Of a DNA stretch of 64,000 nucleotides, positions 1-50,089 are shown one piece after another. The notes beneath the pieces were generated by a model. It searched no databases. It was not told the origin of the DNA and worked only from the letters and a program-made list of their open reading frames with translations. The first letter of the stretch is position 1; each line of letters starts with the position of its first letter. The DNA is from Sycobia sp. Sy_11 (taxonomy: Eukaryota > Arthropoda > Insecta > Hymenoptera > Epichrysomallidae): positions 19,963-83,962 of the forward strand of contig JACCIC010000388.1 in the NCBI GenBank assembly GCA_018907035.1. The letters are read 5' to 3'. The position numbers and the translations under genes are program-made.

Positions 1-458
1 AAACAATTTAGAAATTGACTGGCGTAATTTATCGCGTATTCAATATCTGGTCGGCACACTCGAGCGGCAAATAAGAGTGAGCCGACCGCTTCACGGTACG
101 GTATAAGCTCGTTTTCTATCGAGGCTTTTGTTTCTTTACACAAAACTAAACCCGGTTCCGCGGGGACACTGATTGAAAATGCTTCGCCCATACTAAATTT
201 ATTTATAACTGTTTCAATATATTTTGATTCATTAATCATTATCGTTCGCTTATTTCGATCACGCTTGATCTCCATTCCGACAAAATCATTCGCTTCGTTC
301 ACGGTTATTCGGAAATTACTTTTTCAATAATTAATCACACATTCAACATCTTGGCTTTTACAGATCATTAAGCCGTCATCGACATAAAGCGCTAAATACA
401 CTATAAAACTTTTCACTTTACCGATAAATACACATTGATCACTATCACTGCTCTTGAA

Positions 459-661
459 TTGAGGCCCACGATGGCTCGATCGCTAGAGCGAAGGATTAGT
501 AACTTGGTGACCCGAGTTTAATCCCGGTCTCGGCCGATTGACACAGGCCCCGCTTAATAATTTACATGTGCTTTGTTTACAAACACATCGTAGACCTCCG
601 TCGCTGATTAGCACAGATATTTGGAAGCATAAATAGAGCGACGTTAAATAACATAAAAAAA
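459..661 (+). mobile_element. tRNA-derived SINE inserted in Copia RT
   Basis: A 203-bp segment interrupts the RT reading frame and is flanked by a perfect 12-bp duplication ACTGCTCTTGAA (447-458 and 662-673). Its head has pol III promoter-like blocks: TGGCTCGATCGCTAGAGCG resembles box A, and GAGTTTAATCC, about 45 bp on, resembles box B. Its tail ends in ACATAAAAAAA. RT coding resumes on both sides. Tail-primed insertion by a LINE machinery is the natural reading. I cannot name the SINE family. Confidence 0.85.
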
Positions 662-1738
662 ACTGCTCTTGAAGTTGAAGTTTCTAAAAAATCCCACAAA
701 TTTCTCATTCCAACACCGTGGGGACTACTTCAGGCCATATAAACTTCTTTGTAGCCTGCATACAAGACCTTTATTCTCCTGATTAGTGTAGCCTTCTGGT
801 TGTTGCAGATATATCTCCTCTTGCAGATCGCCGTAAAGAAAAGCCGTCTGCACGTCAAACTGCACTATCTCGAGATCCTCTTTTGCCGCCACAGCTAACA
901 GTATGCGGATCGACTCGTAGCGCACAACAGGAGCAAAAGTATTATTAAAATCTATGCATTCCCGCTGAGCATAGCCTTTGGCAACAAGGCGCGCTTTGAA
1001 TCGAATGCTGTTGTTGCTTGCATTTCTCTTGATGGCGTAAACCCACTTGCATCCGATGGCACGTTTGCCTTATGGTAGTTCCACTATTGTCCACGTCTTA
1101 TTGTCACGAAGCATTAACTTCGTCTCTCATGGCTTCCTTCCAGTGTGCTGCATCTGAACTACGCATCGCCTCTGCGTATGTAAAAGGCACAGTATCTGCG
1201 ACATATGCAATTGGAACACCAAAACGGTCGATTACATTCAATTGAGCTTTCTCGCGTAAGCGTCTACATATAGGCCCCTCTGGAACTGCTTCTGGAACGT
1301 CGTTTATTTGCATATTTTCTCACACTTCATCAATAATGTGTTGATCAAACTCAGCGTTATCAACAGTTTGTTGATTATTTATTTGACGTTCCTTAGTCAC
1401 TACATTTTCTAACGAATCATCTGTTAGATTGAATTTTAGTTGCAAGCGGTAGTTTCCAGTTTCATCTTTTTCGTTTCCATTACTTTTCTCGCCAAAGTCA
1501 ACGTCACTGCTCATGTGAACTTTACGTAGCTTGCTGTCCCAAAGCCTGTAATTTTTGGATTCTCCTTCATAGCCAACAAAAATAAGTGGCTTACTTCTCG
1601 GCTGAAACTTTCTGCGCTTCTCCTTTGGTATATTTAAATATGCAACTACTCCAAGTATATGCAAATGGCTTAGTTCTGGCTTGCGATTAAACTATTCCTC
1701 ATATGGTGTAGTATCGCGGCCTTGCATTGCTACACGAT

Positions 1739-2338
1739 TTAACACGTAACAGGCCGTATTGACATTGTCCTCTCATTGTCCTCTTTCAATAATCGTGCTA
1801 CAAGATTATTTTTAGTTTGCTCTGCTAGCGGTGTACACTCCCATGCCATACGAAACGGTGAAATCGGAGGCAATCCGTGTAACAGTCGGGTGACCATTGC
1901 TGCATCCGTTTGAGTTTCTCCGACATCTGCGAGCTTCCTGCAAATACCCTCAAACTGCTCCAACTGTCAAGTAATAGATTTTCCTTTCTTGATTCGAAAA
2001 TCAAAAAACTGCTGTAATGCGCTATCTCTTGCATTATGGCTCGTTGATCCATATAACGCTTGAAGTTTGTCCCCAATTTCTTTCGGATTCTTACAATTCT
2101 ACAAATTCGGATGCAGCATTCTATCCACAGAACTCAGCAAAAGCACAGCAGCTTGCGATGACAGTCGTTTCCAGGTTCTCCATTCGGCTTCTCTGGAAAT
2201 TTCATTAGGCTCGACTTCACTTCCGTCAATGTATCCTACAAGGCCTTTCGCGTACAGCGTAAATTCGATCCTGAATTTCCATATGCTGTAATTATTTTCA
2301 TTTAGCTTTGTAAGCTCGAGGATTTCTCTATCAGCCAT
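1739..2338 (-). pseudogene. Copia gag remnant
   Basis: The ATG at 2338 opens a UBN2-type Copia gag (MADREILELTKLNENNYSIW), with the usual N-terminal pattern of a short acidic start then an N-Y-x-x-W motif. The same frame can be followed to about 1785 through two premature stops (near 2098 and 1969). After LLKEDNER the frame runs into integrase sequence instead of the zinc knuckle. A short direct duplication (AGAGGACAATG on the minus strand) lies at the junction, as expected for a deletion or template switch. Confidence 0.85.
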
Positions 2339-2516
2339 GATCAAAAGAATAAGCTATTTCTCACTCACAATAAAAATAAACAACTCGAACTAACACACGA
2401 CACTTTTCACAAAAACGAATTTATTCGACGCGACACTTACTCTGTTGCTATGCCAGCTTGGCAAAATCTATATTTTAATTTTAACAAAGTTACTTCACTG
2501 GCGCTGTTAAACGAGA

Positions 2517-2531
2517 CCTGGGCCTATAACC
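2517..2531 (-). other. Copia-type primer binding site and start of the 5' LTR
   Basis: On the minus strand GGTTATAGGCCCAGG resembles the initiator-tRNA-Met-fragment binding site used by copia. The preceding bases (ending ..CATCA at 2532) would be the 3' end of the 5' LTR. The outer LTR end may be at about 2855, where the minus strand reads TGTTAAGG, but this is a guess. Confidence 0.6.
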
Positions 2532-2855
2532 TGATGAAGTAAACACAGCAGGTAAATGGTGAACATAACTTTATTTAAGGTAAAATATAAATATACAGAA
2601 CAATGTATAAAAACAGCTACTAACTAAGCATTAGTTTGCAACCATTCTATACAGCGCCGAAACAAGAAATGATTGAAATTCCAAGGGATTACGTATCTCT
2701 AAATCTCTGAAGTGAAGATTTCTCAAAGGCGGATGATTCAATAAGTAAGACTAAAAAATATAATTATATGTACATTTTGGGTATAATAAACTTAATATTT
2801 TTAAACTAGGGTAAATATACTCGTTTAGATATATTACTACAAAAATACCTTAACA

Positions 2856-5094
2856 TCTCAACTATTATTATTTCCTGCATTAATATAGGTTCCGATATAG
2901 GTACCAAATTCAAATAATTTTTTAAGTCAAATAAAAAATGCTCTGCGAAATGATAAACTAAATTAGCTTATAATGCTGCAACTGGTAATGAAAAAATAGG
3001 GACCCACTGTTTCTGATTTTCAATGGTGCTTTTTCAATGGTTTAAAAAATGTTCAAATTTGAAAATATCGCTATATAAATATAAATTTTAAAAAATGTTC
3101 AAATTTTAAAATGTTTTTAAGAACAAAATTAGTAAGTTTTAAAGAAAAAGTAGACTCTTTAATTGCTATTTTATTTAAAAAAAAAAGAAAGTACACTCGG
3201 AGAATGTGAATGTATGATATTTGAATACGTTTGTACCCAACGATGTTCTATGTCTCGTTTTTCTTATTCAGCTGTCAATTTTAAATGCCTAATTTTTAAC
3301 ATTTTTGTACGTTACCTAGGATGGTTCCGATATAATTTCATGATAAAACAAAGATTTTTAAAGATTATTATTTTAATTATTTGTCTGACAATCCACGCAT
3401 ATCGATCACTTAATATATGAGTGTAAGTTTAATAATATATATGTATGTGTATAAGATTAAGGTTTGGTGCAAATCAACAAAATACTAAGGAATGTGAAGT
3501 GATGACGACTGCTGGTCTCTACAAGTCATATTAATTTTTTAACTTATTGATGTTATTTAAAACAGATTTTCGCATCTGATTTAAATTTTCTTGCAGTGTA
3601 CAGTGTACTTCATTAACAATTATTTGTATAATTTTAAAATTATATTTGTAACTTAATCTTTTTAATATAAACAAAATGATGTATGAAATAATAAAAATTA
3701 AATTGCAGTCCGATATATGTGTATTTCATATATATAGGTTTGAGATTATACCAACCTTCTCTATTTTGTGCACATCTTTATAAAAGTCATGTAACGCGTT
3801 TTTATATATATTTAAACAGTTATTTAATAAATATTACTGTCATTAGCTCACTGTTTAATGAAATCATTATGAAAATAAAAAAAAACAGTTTAGATGGTTT
3901 ATTTGAGAGATACTTTAGGGTTAGCGGGTAAATTTATTAGAGACTTCGCTAAAGCACACACTATGATTGATGAAAAATTTGTATATACATATATTTTATG
4001 AGTGCTGATTACAAATATCATAATGGTCTTTAGCGCGAATTTAATTTTCATGGCAAAGTCCATAAAAATGGTCATTTATCGAATTAAACTCGAACAAAAA
4101 AATAAATATTAACAAAATGTAAGTATGCATATAACGATTTTCTGATTTTTCACTATGTGATCATGCACTGCGGATGCGTGAGAGAATTCTGAAGCGGAAA
4201 TGTCGATTTTTTTTTGTCAGAAATATTATTGCCATCTGAAAAATATATAAACCAAAAAAGATGTTTTTAATAAGAATTAAAACTTTTGTTTGAAATATTT
4301 TTTAAAATTTTTCGTATTTTCGAAAATAAATTTCCAAAACCATCCTTCTTTATTTTTATAGATTTCACAATCAACATTCAATTTCCGCCAGTTACTACGA
4401 TATTTGTAATTAATAGTCAAAAAAACATAATTATAAAGATTTCAGTTTTGATATTTATATTATCGTAAACGAAATACTTATCAATATTAAGTAGAATAAA
4501 ATACTCGTCAAAAATGTTTCTATTGCACGCACGCAAACGCACACACAATTTGGACTGTAATACATATAGCAATGTGTAAAATAAACCTATATAAATTATA
4601 TCATTGCATTATTTCTTGGTTTTATTATACATAGAGTAATAATTGGCTGCATCCTTATAATAGTAATGGATTTCTTGACGAAGCTAGACGAATGTTAAGA
4701 TTGTGATAGGATTGTTAATATTGTTTTAGCTGATAGTAACAGATAGTAAACAAAGATATGAAGCATATGCATATACCTACATTGAGTACCTACAGATACA
4801 GACCCTATTGATACCTACAGGCTGTTATTGGTGATTATGATCTGTGAGTATACTGTAAGTGTAACTTGTATAACCTGCTGTAACCCTGAGATGAGAAGCC
4901 GTATTTTGGCCATAAGCCTGCACGCGGCTTTACAACTGTGTGCGAATATATGTAAATTATAACTCACACCAACTCATATCACCGCATCGCTCCATCCCTC
5001 TCTTCTCCCGTGCGACCGTACGAGTTAGAGATATTCGAGCTCAGTAGACGGGAAGAGTGGGGGACATGGATGACTAAGGAGAAGAGAGAGGGGA

Positions 5095-5146
<52 letters not shown>

Positions 5147-5300
5147 GAAAAAGACGAAGAAACTGAACCTATGTCGGCATGCGAAGGCAAATACACGCCG
5201 ACCGCGCAAAGACAACTTATACCTAACATCCGCAGGCCATTCTCATTCTTGCTGACGTCGCGGTAGCATCAAGTACGCTCTTTAACAAATCCACCTGTGA
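2856..5300. other. AT-rich intergenic sequence
   Basis: No coding signal. The short open frames at 3163-3420 and 3719-3931 are low-complexity Phe/Ile/Tyr/Leu/Lys stretches expected by chance in AT-rich DNA. A local duplication of an AAAATGTTCAAATTT segment lies at about 3047-3110. A (GA)n microsatellite lies at 5094-5143. Confidence 0.6.
5094..5143. repeat. (GA)n microsatellite
   Basis: About 50 bp of near-perfect GA repeat with two interruptions. It creates fake Arg/Glu and Ser/Leu open frames on the two strands. Confidence 0.95.
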
Positions 5301-5793
5301 ACAGTGCGACGTTCCCTCTCGCTCGTCGCGAATTCTTTCTCTTATAGTACTTACGCATATATGCTATAGTCATATCTACGGCATAGACATCTAACGCGAT
5401 CATCGCATTTCCGAATCCCACTTTCTCGTTTCGTTCTCGCGACTATCCCCCTCTACAGAGCAGCTCTGCTCTGGATATTTTTTACGGAATATATTTATAT
5501 TTAGATTTAGTGTCGCTGACGTCGTCGTCCGGCTTTTTGGTGACGAAAATCTAGTTTACACAAATCGCTTAGCGTCTAACGCATTCTAAAACTTTCAAGT
5601 TTTACTATAACGATATTTATTTAAACGCACTTGTTCGAGGCACGTGCCTAAGGAATTATTAGGTGCAGACACGAATAACTTGGCCGTCAGTGCTATCGTA
5701 TTTGTATTTCGTATTCATTTTGTATACTGCGAGAGTTTCGTCGACCTTGCGTCTCTTGACACGCTTGGACACTAGTCGGTACGATATTGCGAG

Positions 5794-5907
5794 TATAAAT
5801 ACTGCAAATTTTCAATTCTCCAGACGCTGCTCAGCTGCGACTACTGTCATTAGACTCGTCAGCCTTTCTTTTCAATCTTTAACTTCAGTCGACAGTTCTG
5901 TTTCACT
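5794..5907 (+). promoter_or_regulatory. Choline kinase core promoter and 5' UTR
   Basis: TATAAA at 5794-5799 is followed 28 bases later by a pyrimidine-flanked A at 5822 (CTCCAGAC), the normal distance for a pol II TATA plus initiator pair. An 86-base leader then leads to the first ATG at 5908. The upstream 500 bp is clearly more GC-rich and CpG-richer than its surroundings, as expected for an insect promoter. Start site is inferred, not shown. Confidence 0.5.
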
Positions 5908-43401
<37,494 letters not shown>

Positions 43402-45900
43402 GAAGGATTTGCTCGATTAAAAGTGAGTGTATTCCTCTCTGAATCTTTAAAAAAAAGAATATCAGTCGGACCTCCCGTCGCAGTTAGACCGAGTCACGAT
43501 GAGAATTTCAACTCAGCCGCATAAAATCAGAGGCAGCAGCGAATTAAAACGAGTGTAAAATGCACGCACTCGTACTTTTTCATCTTTCATTGCTGTGCCA
43601 GATTAGCGCACGATTTTATCTAGGAAAGTTGAGAGCGTAGTACTGTCTTTATGATCTGGGCCAGTAAGTTATGGATTCAACAACCGACTACGACTTTGCA
43701 AAAGAAATATAAGCAGTTGGATGAATCATATGTCGCCAAACAACTTAGACGTAAAAGGAAACATAATAAAGATCGTTAACGTTAATGATGACAACAATGA
43801 CGATGAATACGTAAAATACCCCGATGCAGAAATGATGTGTGATAATGTGATATAAGATTTAAGGTTATTGATGACTTTTAAACGCGGTGTGGATTAAAAC
43901 CGCGACATATCCAGTGGTCACAATTTAATGATTGAAACAGTGAAGTCAATATATGAGCATATGGAATGGTATTAATTGTGCAAAGACACAATCTCGACAA
44001 CTCAGTCCTTGGCTTATTGCATTCAGAGTTAGTGCTAGTATTGTCTGATTGTTGAAACGGACCCGCCTTTTTACAACTTTATTACTGTTTTTATTATTAT
44101 TATTTTAAAAGTAATATTAACAACAATATAAAAAATGCTGTGACTTAAATAAAATTTTCGACATACTAAAAGTTTGTATAAACGACTTGAAAATGACAAA
44201 ATGCTGATAAAAATAAAAATATAATTTTATTGTTTTCCATTCTAAAATAAGAATTACCTAATCATGACACTTGCTAATGTGATCATTGATTCAAAAGTAG
44301 TTTTAAAATTAAATTATTTAGACTATAGAAATATAAATAAATCTTGACTAATGGAAGACGTGAAATTAAAATGAAGCAATTAAATATATTTATATTTTTG
44401 TTTATATTCAGAAAGTCTCTATGTAATCGACTTGGTAGGGACCTAAATCAACTTCCGCCTTTCATAATAAAAGTACTTATCAATGGACGATGTTTGAAAA
44501 GTTTTTAAAAGAGCTCATTTAAATTTAACAAAGAATTGTTAGTGTTTTAATACATTAATATATAAATACGCTGACATTCTTCAAAACAATATTAGTTTTA
44601 AGAACAAGACTATTTTAGTTCAGACGACCTTAGAGATTGGATATGATTTTTTAAAAAGTAAATAGTATTTTACATAGATTCCATCTAAAGCCTTCACATA
44701 GATTCTGACAAAATAAAAATAAACAAATAAATACCAACAAAAATGAAATAGAAATGTGTAAAAATGCGCAACTATGTACTTCATTTATTTTATAATGATT
44801 GTACTTGAAAATATTCTTGTAATATTTATACCAGATTTAAGATTCTTTATAACATTTTATATAGTTCGATTTTTTAATTGAATCAGTTGCAAAAATTAAC
44901 AATCTTCTGTATGCATGGGTAAAAGATAGATGGAAAAAAGTATTTATGAAATTATAATCAAATTGAAGTCGCTCCTTGGTTTTTAGTTGAGCAAAAAGTA
45001 TTAAAATGTTATTTTTCAAAAAAAGCCAATTCACTTTGTGCTATTAAAATTTACAGTAGTGAATATTCCAAGTACTTTAACAAAACAATTATGATAAAAA
45101 TTAAGTAATTATACATTGCTTCTGCGATGTCGCAAGACTGATAAATATATTGCATCAGTTGTTGCAATACAATTGAATCTTATCTCTAATTCTGAAAATT
45201 ATTTAAACGATTCGTTGTAAATTGCAGCATGCAATGAGTATTCGTTATTGCTGGTAATCATAAACTTTATGTTTTCTTCTTTTTTATTTTATATTTTATG
45301 AACAACTTATATAAGAAAATATTCGCGATTTCTTTCTGTTATATATTGTAATTTTCCATTACCATTATAGTGCTGAATTCATGATTTATAATAAATTTTA
45401 TTGCAACGAAATTGACCTTTTTTGTTTAATTTTATCCATAATATTTTAATTATGAAATATGTTTTAAAGTACATATATTTACTAATCTATTACTAAGATT
45501 AATATCTATACAATTTCATTTTTATCTAATATAATTTATTTTCAAATAAATAAATTTTAAAAATCCTAAATGCGTTTCTCACATCTAGCCCACAAAATGT
45601 CCTCTCCATTTCATGTTTTGTCTTTTAATACCGTGGCTACTTATTATTTTCAGAACTTTTCAGTCCAACTATAGTCATTTTCATTAACTTATTCATCCTA
45701 AATTGCAAAAATAAATTTAATTTGACCTTTCTATAAACATTTGTATACAATCCAGTTAAAGTTTTCGATGGAAAATATTGAAGTTACGATTGTGCAACAA
45801 TTAATAATTGAATCGTAAGTAGCTTTTGCACACATTAATGTTACATTTGTTTGTTATTTAAAAAATTACGACGGTATCAATTTTTGTAGAAAAGTGAACA
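43402..45900. other. Choline kinase 3' UTR and downstream sequence
   Basis: Possible poly(A) signals AATAAA at 43765-43770 and about 44150. The first 500 bases are less AT-rich than what follows, as for a 3' UTR. No further gene seen. Confidence 0.5.
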
Positions 45901-45995
45901 ATTTTAATCTATTTCAAATTTTTTTCGGAATCGATGTACGTTTCAGGCTTGTGCAAGTAAACACTTTGCGTAATTTTACGTTATGGTATTTTAAC

Positions 45996-46199
45996 TTATA
46001 GACATAGGAATAGACAATACGGCCTTTTCGACGTCCGAACATGCACGTTTAAATTTTCCATCGCGAGGAAGTGCTCAAATATATCGAGACCTAGATCCAG
46101 GTTGTGCACCTTGAAGGATCCTGTTATCCGATGAATGACTACCACGATTACAACAATCACAATTAGAACGAGAACTTCCAGGCGGACCTTGAACTCCAT
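45996..46199 (-). CDS. Unrecognised 67-codon frame with hydrophobic N-terminus
   Basis: ATG at 46199; residues 8-22 (EVLVLIVIVVIVVVI region) could be a signal anchor or transmembrane helix, followed by a mixed polar segment. It could be the first exon of a minus-strand gene or chance. No family recognised and no clear donor. Confidence 0.2.
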   Translation of the reverse strand: MEFKVRLEVLVLIVIVVIVVVIHRITGSFKVHNLDLGLDIFEHFLAMENLNVHVRTSKRPYCLFLCL

Positions 46200-46599
46200 G
46201 TTTTAAGTGGCTTAAGTCCTTAAGGTAGTATCCCAAAATCGATTTTCGATGGAATTTTATTAAAATTTGGTATGTACATTGAGTACATAATGATTTATCA
46301 GCTGTCGAAACTTCAGCGAATTTGACCGATTAAAAAAAAATTAATATGAAATAAAGATTTTAACATGTAATTTTGAAGTCGAATGAGAAATTTGAAGATT
46401 TTCTCTGCATAGTAAAAAAACTACTATATTATAATCTAGGTTAATAGCAACATATTTGTATAAAGAAAATGAAAATCGGCCGAACAGTTTTTTAATAAAC
46501 TTGATCTGAAAAGTATAGATTTGATGATTTTCGACAAATTGCCCATCGAGAAGACTCACTACGTGGCAACGCCGAACGATGTATACAGTCATCAGGTAG

Positions 46600-47330
46600 C
46601 CTTTTTCTAGAAGGAACCTTTTTCGGTAAGATTTCGGTCACTTGGGTTTTATGAGTGAAAATAACAGTTACACAAAAAAATACATCATAATGTTTGACTT
46701 AAGGTTCGAAAGGCAATTCAATTACAAAAAATATATCTCTATTAAAGCATTTGAAATTAAAATGCATTCTTATATAATTATGTTACAGTGGTAACTGATA
46801 CACTACTACGCGCACGCACACTCATACAGTAACCGGGCATCGCATTTTTTTGAACAACTTCGAAATTTTTTATATAAATATATTGTTAGAGATCTAAACT
46901 ACAATATTATTACTTTTTTTACAAAATAGGATTGACAAAACACGAATTATTTTTTATGCAAAGTTTTACGCATTTAGTTCTGACTGCATACGTCTATTTC
47001 ATTCTGGCAAGTGTTTTTTCTTTCCTTTTCTTGTATACTTCTTTTTTTTTATTCGTGAATTTACCATTAGTATTTAAATTAATAATTAAAAATAAAAAGC
47101 AACTTTAATAGTTGGTAATTATACGTACATACGAACAACAAAAAAATTAGATTGTCAAGAATTAAACGGTAAAAAGAATATCTCAATTGAAAAAAATAAG
47201 AAAATTTATCGATGCAAATGCCACAAGAACCGGGCGTGTACTAATGTTTTTCTACCTAATTGATTTAGAATTTTGAAGAGTCTTCATAACAGTGACAAAA
47301 ACTGCACCCTTTAAGTAGCTAACATAAAAT
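46600..47330. other. Intergenic sequence without recognised features
   Basis: AT-rich; nothing supported. Confidence 0.5.
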
Positions 47331-47619
47331 ATCCTAATAAACGGCGCATCCTTGCCCATGCTCCGCATTGGCAAGTTTGCTCGTTTTCGAAATAGGACGT
47401 TGCCAGATCTTTTTGTTTATAATGTTTCATCGGACCCTTGTATGTATTGCCGTGTATGCATATGCCGTGCTATGTAGTAGTAAGCCAGTGGAAGACAATT
47501 GAAAATTTGCTGAAGCCCTTTACCCCTAACACATTTACTATAGGCTGTCATAAAAATTAGCACGCATTATTGAGCACGACTGAACGGAACGTACTACCTT
47601 ATAATGCATTCTAGGATAT

Positions 47620-48132
47620 TTGAGTAGATTTGAGACCCATTGCTCCAAAACGGAACCATTTCACGTCCTACAACATTCGAAGGTGCGCGTTGTTTCCCGT
47701 ATAACGCACGACAAACTGGATTGCGAGGCGAATAATCTCAAACTGGATTCTGAACAAGAAGCTTGCAGGAAAATCTATTGCCCTGTAAAAGCGCATGAGC
47801 TCCGTAGCATTCTTGTCCCTGATGATAAGCGTCACTGCCTCAAAGCAGTACAGCACCTAATGAGGTACGTCACATACTTATGGTTTATTATGGACTCCCG
47901 ATGGTCTTCTCACACGATAAACAGGGCGAGTCAAACACGGACTGAATCCGAATCTTCCTTGCTGTATACACATTTCATGCTGTTGAGGCACGCGCGCACC
48001 TGGAACATGTATGGCATGTCCATATCACTCGAGTCCAAAATTACGGAGTTAATTCGAGAATGCAAATACATGCACAAAATAATCTTGATTGGTCTACATC
48101 CAGTCGGCACGCGAATATGCGTTCGTATGTGA
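47620..48132 (+). CDS. Unrecognised 170-codon open frame
   Basis: The longest open frame between choline kinase and the Polinton. It lies in a patch (47330-48800) less AT-rich than its surroundings, where long frames by chance are more likely. No domain, signal peptide or repeat is seen. A minus-strand frame at 48041-48334 overlaps its end and looks at least as protein-like (KIRKPPSMPLGQVHEQLKF). Either may be a decayed mobile-element or host gene fragment. Confidence 0.2.
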   Translation: MSRFETHCSKTEPFHVLQHSKVRVVSRITHDKLDCEANNLKLDSEQEACRKIYCPVKAHELRSILVPDDKRHCLKAVQHLMRYVTYLWFIMDSRWSSHTINRASQTRTESESSLLYTHFMLLRHARTWNMYGMSISLESKITELIRECKYMHKIILIGLHPVGTRICVRM

Positions 48133-48334
48133 CTTTAAACTCGACGAGATATTCCCTCAGGTGTAATTTCGCAATTTCGAAGCTATGATGTGGAGGGCCA
48201 TAGGGCAGGGACTGACGGTATTGATTTAAGAACTTGAGCTGCTCGTGAACTTGTCCTAATGGCATGGATGGAGGCTTTCGAATCTTCAAAATAAAATTTT
48301 TCGAATTAATAAATGAACTACCGGCTTTCTGCAA
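48041..48334 (-). CDS. Unrecognised 97-codon open frame
   Basis: Opposite strand to the 47620-48132 frame. Mixed, non-repetitive composition; no family recognised. Listed so it can be searched. Confidence 0.2.
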   Translation of the reverse strand: MQKAGSSFINSKNFILKIRKPPSMPLGQVHEQLKFLNQYRQSLPYGPPHHSFEIAKLHLREYLVEFKVTYERIFACRLDVDQSRLFCACICILELTP

Positions 48335-48799
48335 GACAGCCTCGTAATATATTGGGCCTGTGTTTCTCGATCATGTAAGCATTACCGCGATTCTGTGTGA
48401 CCTGCCTATCAGATCGCTTGCATTGTTTATTTGCACCATCATTATTATACTATACTGCTGCTGAAAGGTTTATAAAAGTAATAATAGTACATAAAGTTTA
48501 TATTAAATATAGAATTTTAATATAAGAATTTAAGCAGAAATATATAAAACGACAGTCACCTTACTATACAAAAGAGATAAGAAAGAATGCTCGTGCGCTC
48601 ATGCAGCGCCTTATATCTACTCGCAGTCGCCCAAATGGCGGATCAAATTTCGGGCGATATGCCTCACTCGTCTATCGCAGCCTAAACACTTCGCGTAGCC
48701 GGACGGCTGGAAAACCCGAGGCGGTAATCCGAGACCGTCCATACTTCTTTCAAAATTCTCGAGAGTTTCTTAAATCTAAAATACAGTCACCTTATTTAT

Positions 48800-49790
48800 G
48801 AATCTGTAGAGTAGATTTTCCAAAAGAAAATTTCCGAATTTTCCGTCACAGCACGGATCAACTGCTTTTATGGAAGCATAACCAATTAAACCTTTTTCAT
48901 AAATCCTCAAGCTTTTCTCTAGCCGATATCTGACTACCTTATTTGTAAATCATATAAACGCCAGTTTTTAGAAAAATCTTCGGTTTTACCCGTCATGGTA
49001 CGGATCAAGTGTATACCTTAGTCATATACAATTTTGTACTTCAAAAGTTAATTAATTTTCAATTTAATTTCATTTCAAAATATAAAGCAGTCGATACTCT
49101 TAGAAATCTTCTGTCGAGAATTTTATTCAAAATTCATTCGTTATCTTGAAAGTACTTACATATATATTACAAACAGTTTTTATGAGTTTCATATTACGCC
49201 CTTTTGTCCGAGGAGTTCGCCTATAGATTTACTTTTAAAAACTAATCCATAAATATCATCTTATTTGTACTCTTAATTATATCGTTTGTTTAAATTCAAG
49301 ACAAAATACTTCTTGACATAAAATCTATCACTATAGACCTACATTAAGTAATATTAAACCTATTAACATATAATGTCAACGTAAAATTATCCGAAACTTC
49401 TTAAAAACTATTACGGATTATATATTATAAAAGACTAAACAATTCTAGAAATTACAAATCTTAAAATTTAAAACTATAGCTTATGTCCTACGCTATTTGC
49501 TTAAACTATTTACGGATATAAATTTACGAGCTATAAATCAAATATCTTATTTCACATATTAGTTTACACAATATAAAGACCCTTTAGTGTGTTATTACCT
49601 ATAATCTAAACCTATAAATTATTTATAACGACATAAATTTCAATAAGTTTAAGCTTAAATTGTAAAAACTATAAGAAGGTATTTTCTAGTTTAAATACAA
49701 ATTCTTACAGCTAGTTCGGGTTCTGTTCGTAACAATTATCGTTTTGGAAGAGGTATCACAGATTCTCTTCCATATGCGCGGGTGGAATAG
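48800..49790. other. AT-rich sequence left of the Polinton
   Basis: No gene signal. The left boundary of the Polinton must lie between here and about 50090, judged by the change in composition and the start of the tandem repeats. Confidence 0.5.
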
Positions 49791-50089
49791 TTCACAGTAG
49801 ATAGGCTATGGGCATTCTAGCACATGGGCATTCTGGCACACTCTCCCCCCCTGAAATCTGTGCTTTGGCCCTGTGGGCATTCAAGCACACCTCCCCCCTT
49901 GAAAACTGTGCTGAGCCCCCCTGCATATTGTAATGTATAGAGAATGAGGTCACCTCCCAAAAACGATGCCGCTCTCGCTATATTAGATAATGAGAGAGAG
50001 AGATGGGGAACGACTCGTTTCATCATTTCCATTCATTACATTTGAGCCGAGTGCTATTTCTTCACGATGAAAATTTAATATGCGTGTGA

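Larger units (their letters stand above)
1..2531 (-). mobile_element. Degenerate Ty1/Copia retrotransposon, internal part
   Basis: Read on the minus strand this is a Copia polyprotein in the order gag (2338 down to about 1785), integrase C-terminal region, and reverse transcriptase (about 1310 to 1), continuing off the left edge. The RT shows LVAKGYAQRE, QFDVQTAFLYGDL and the catalytic YVDD box (near 390). gag and the integrase tail are joined directly near 1763-1790, so zinc knuckle, protease and integrase core are gone. There are several in-frame stops (two within gag, one in the integrase tail where a Trp is expected, at least two in RT) and at least one frame change, so the copy is dead. 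A primer-binding-site-like stretch lies at 2517-2531. A SINE interrupts the RT at 459-661. Confidence 0.93.

Noticed and set aside
471..545. tRNA gene on the strength of A- and B-box-like blocks
   Set aside because: No cloverleaf can be drawn; target duplication and A-rich tail show a SINE.
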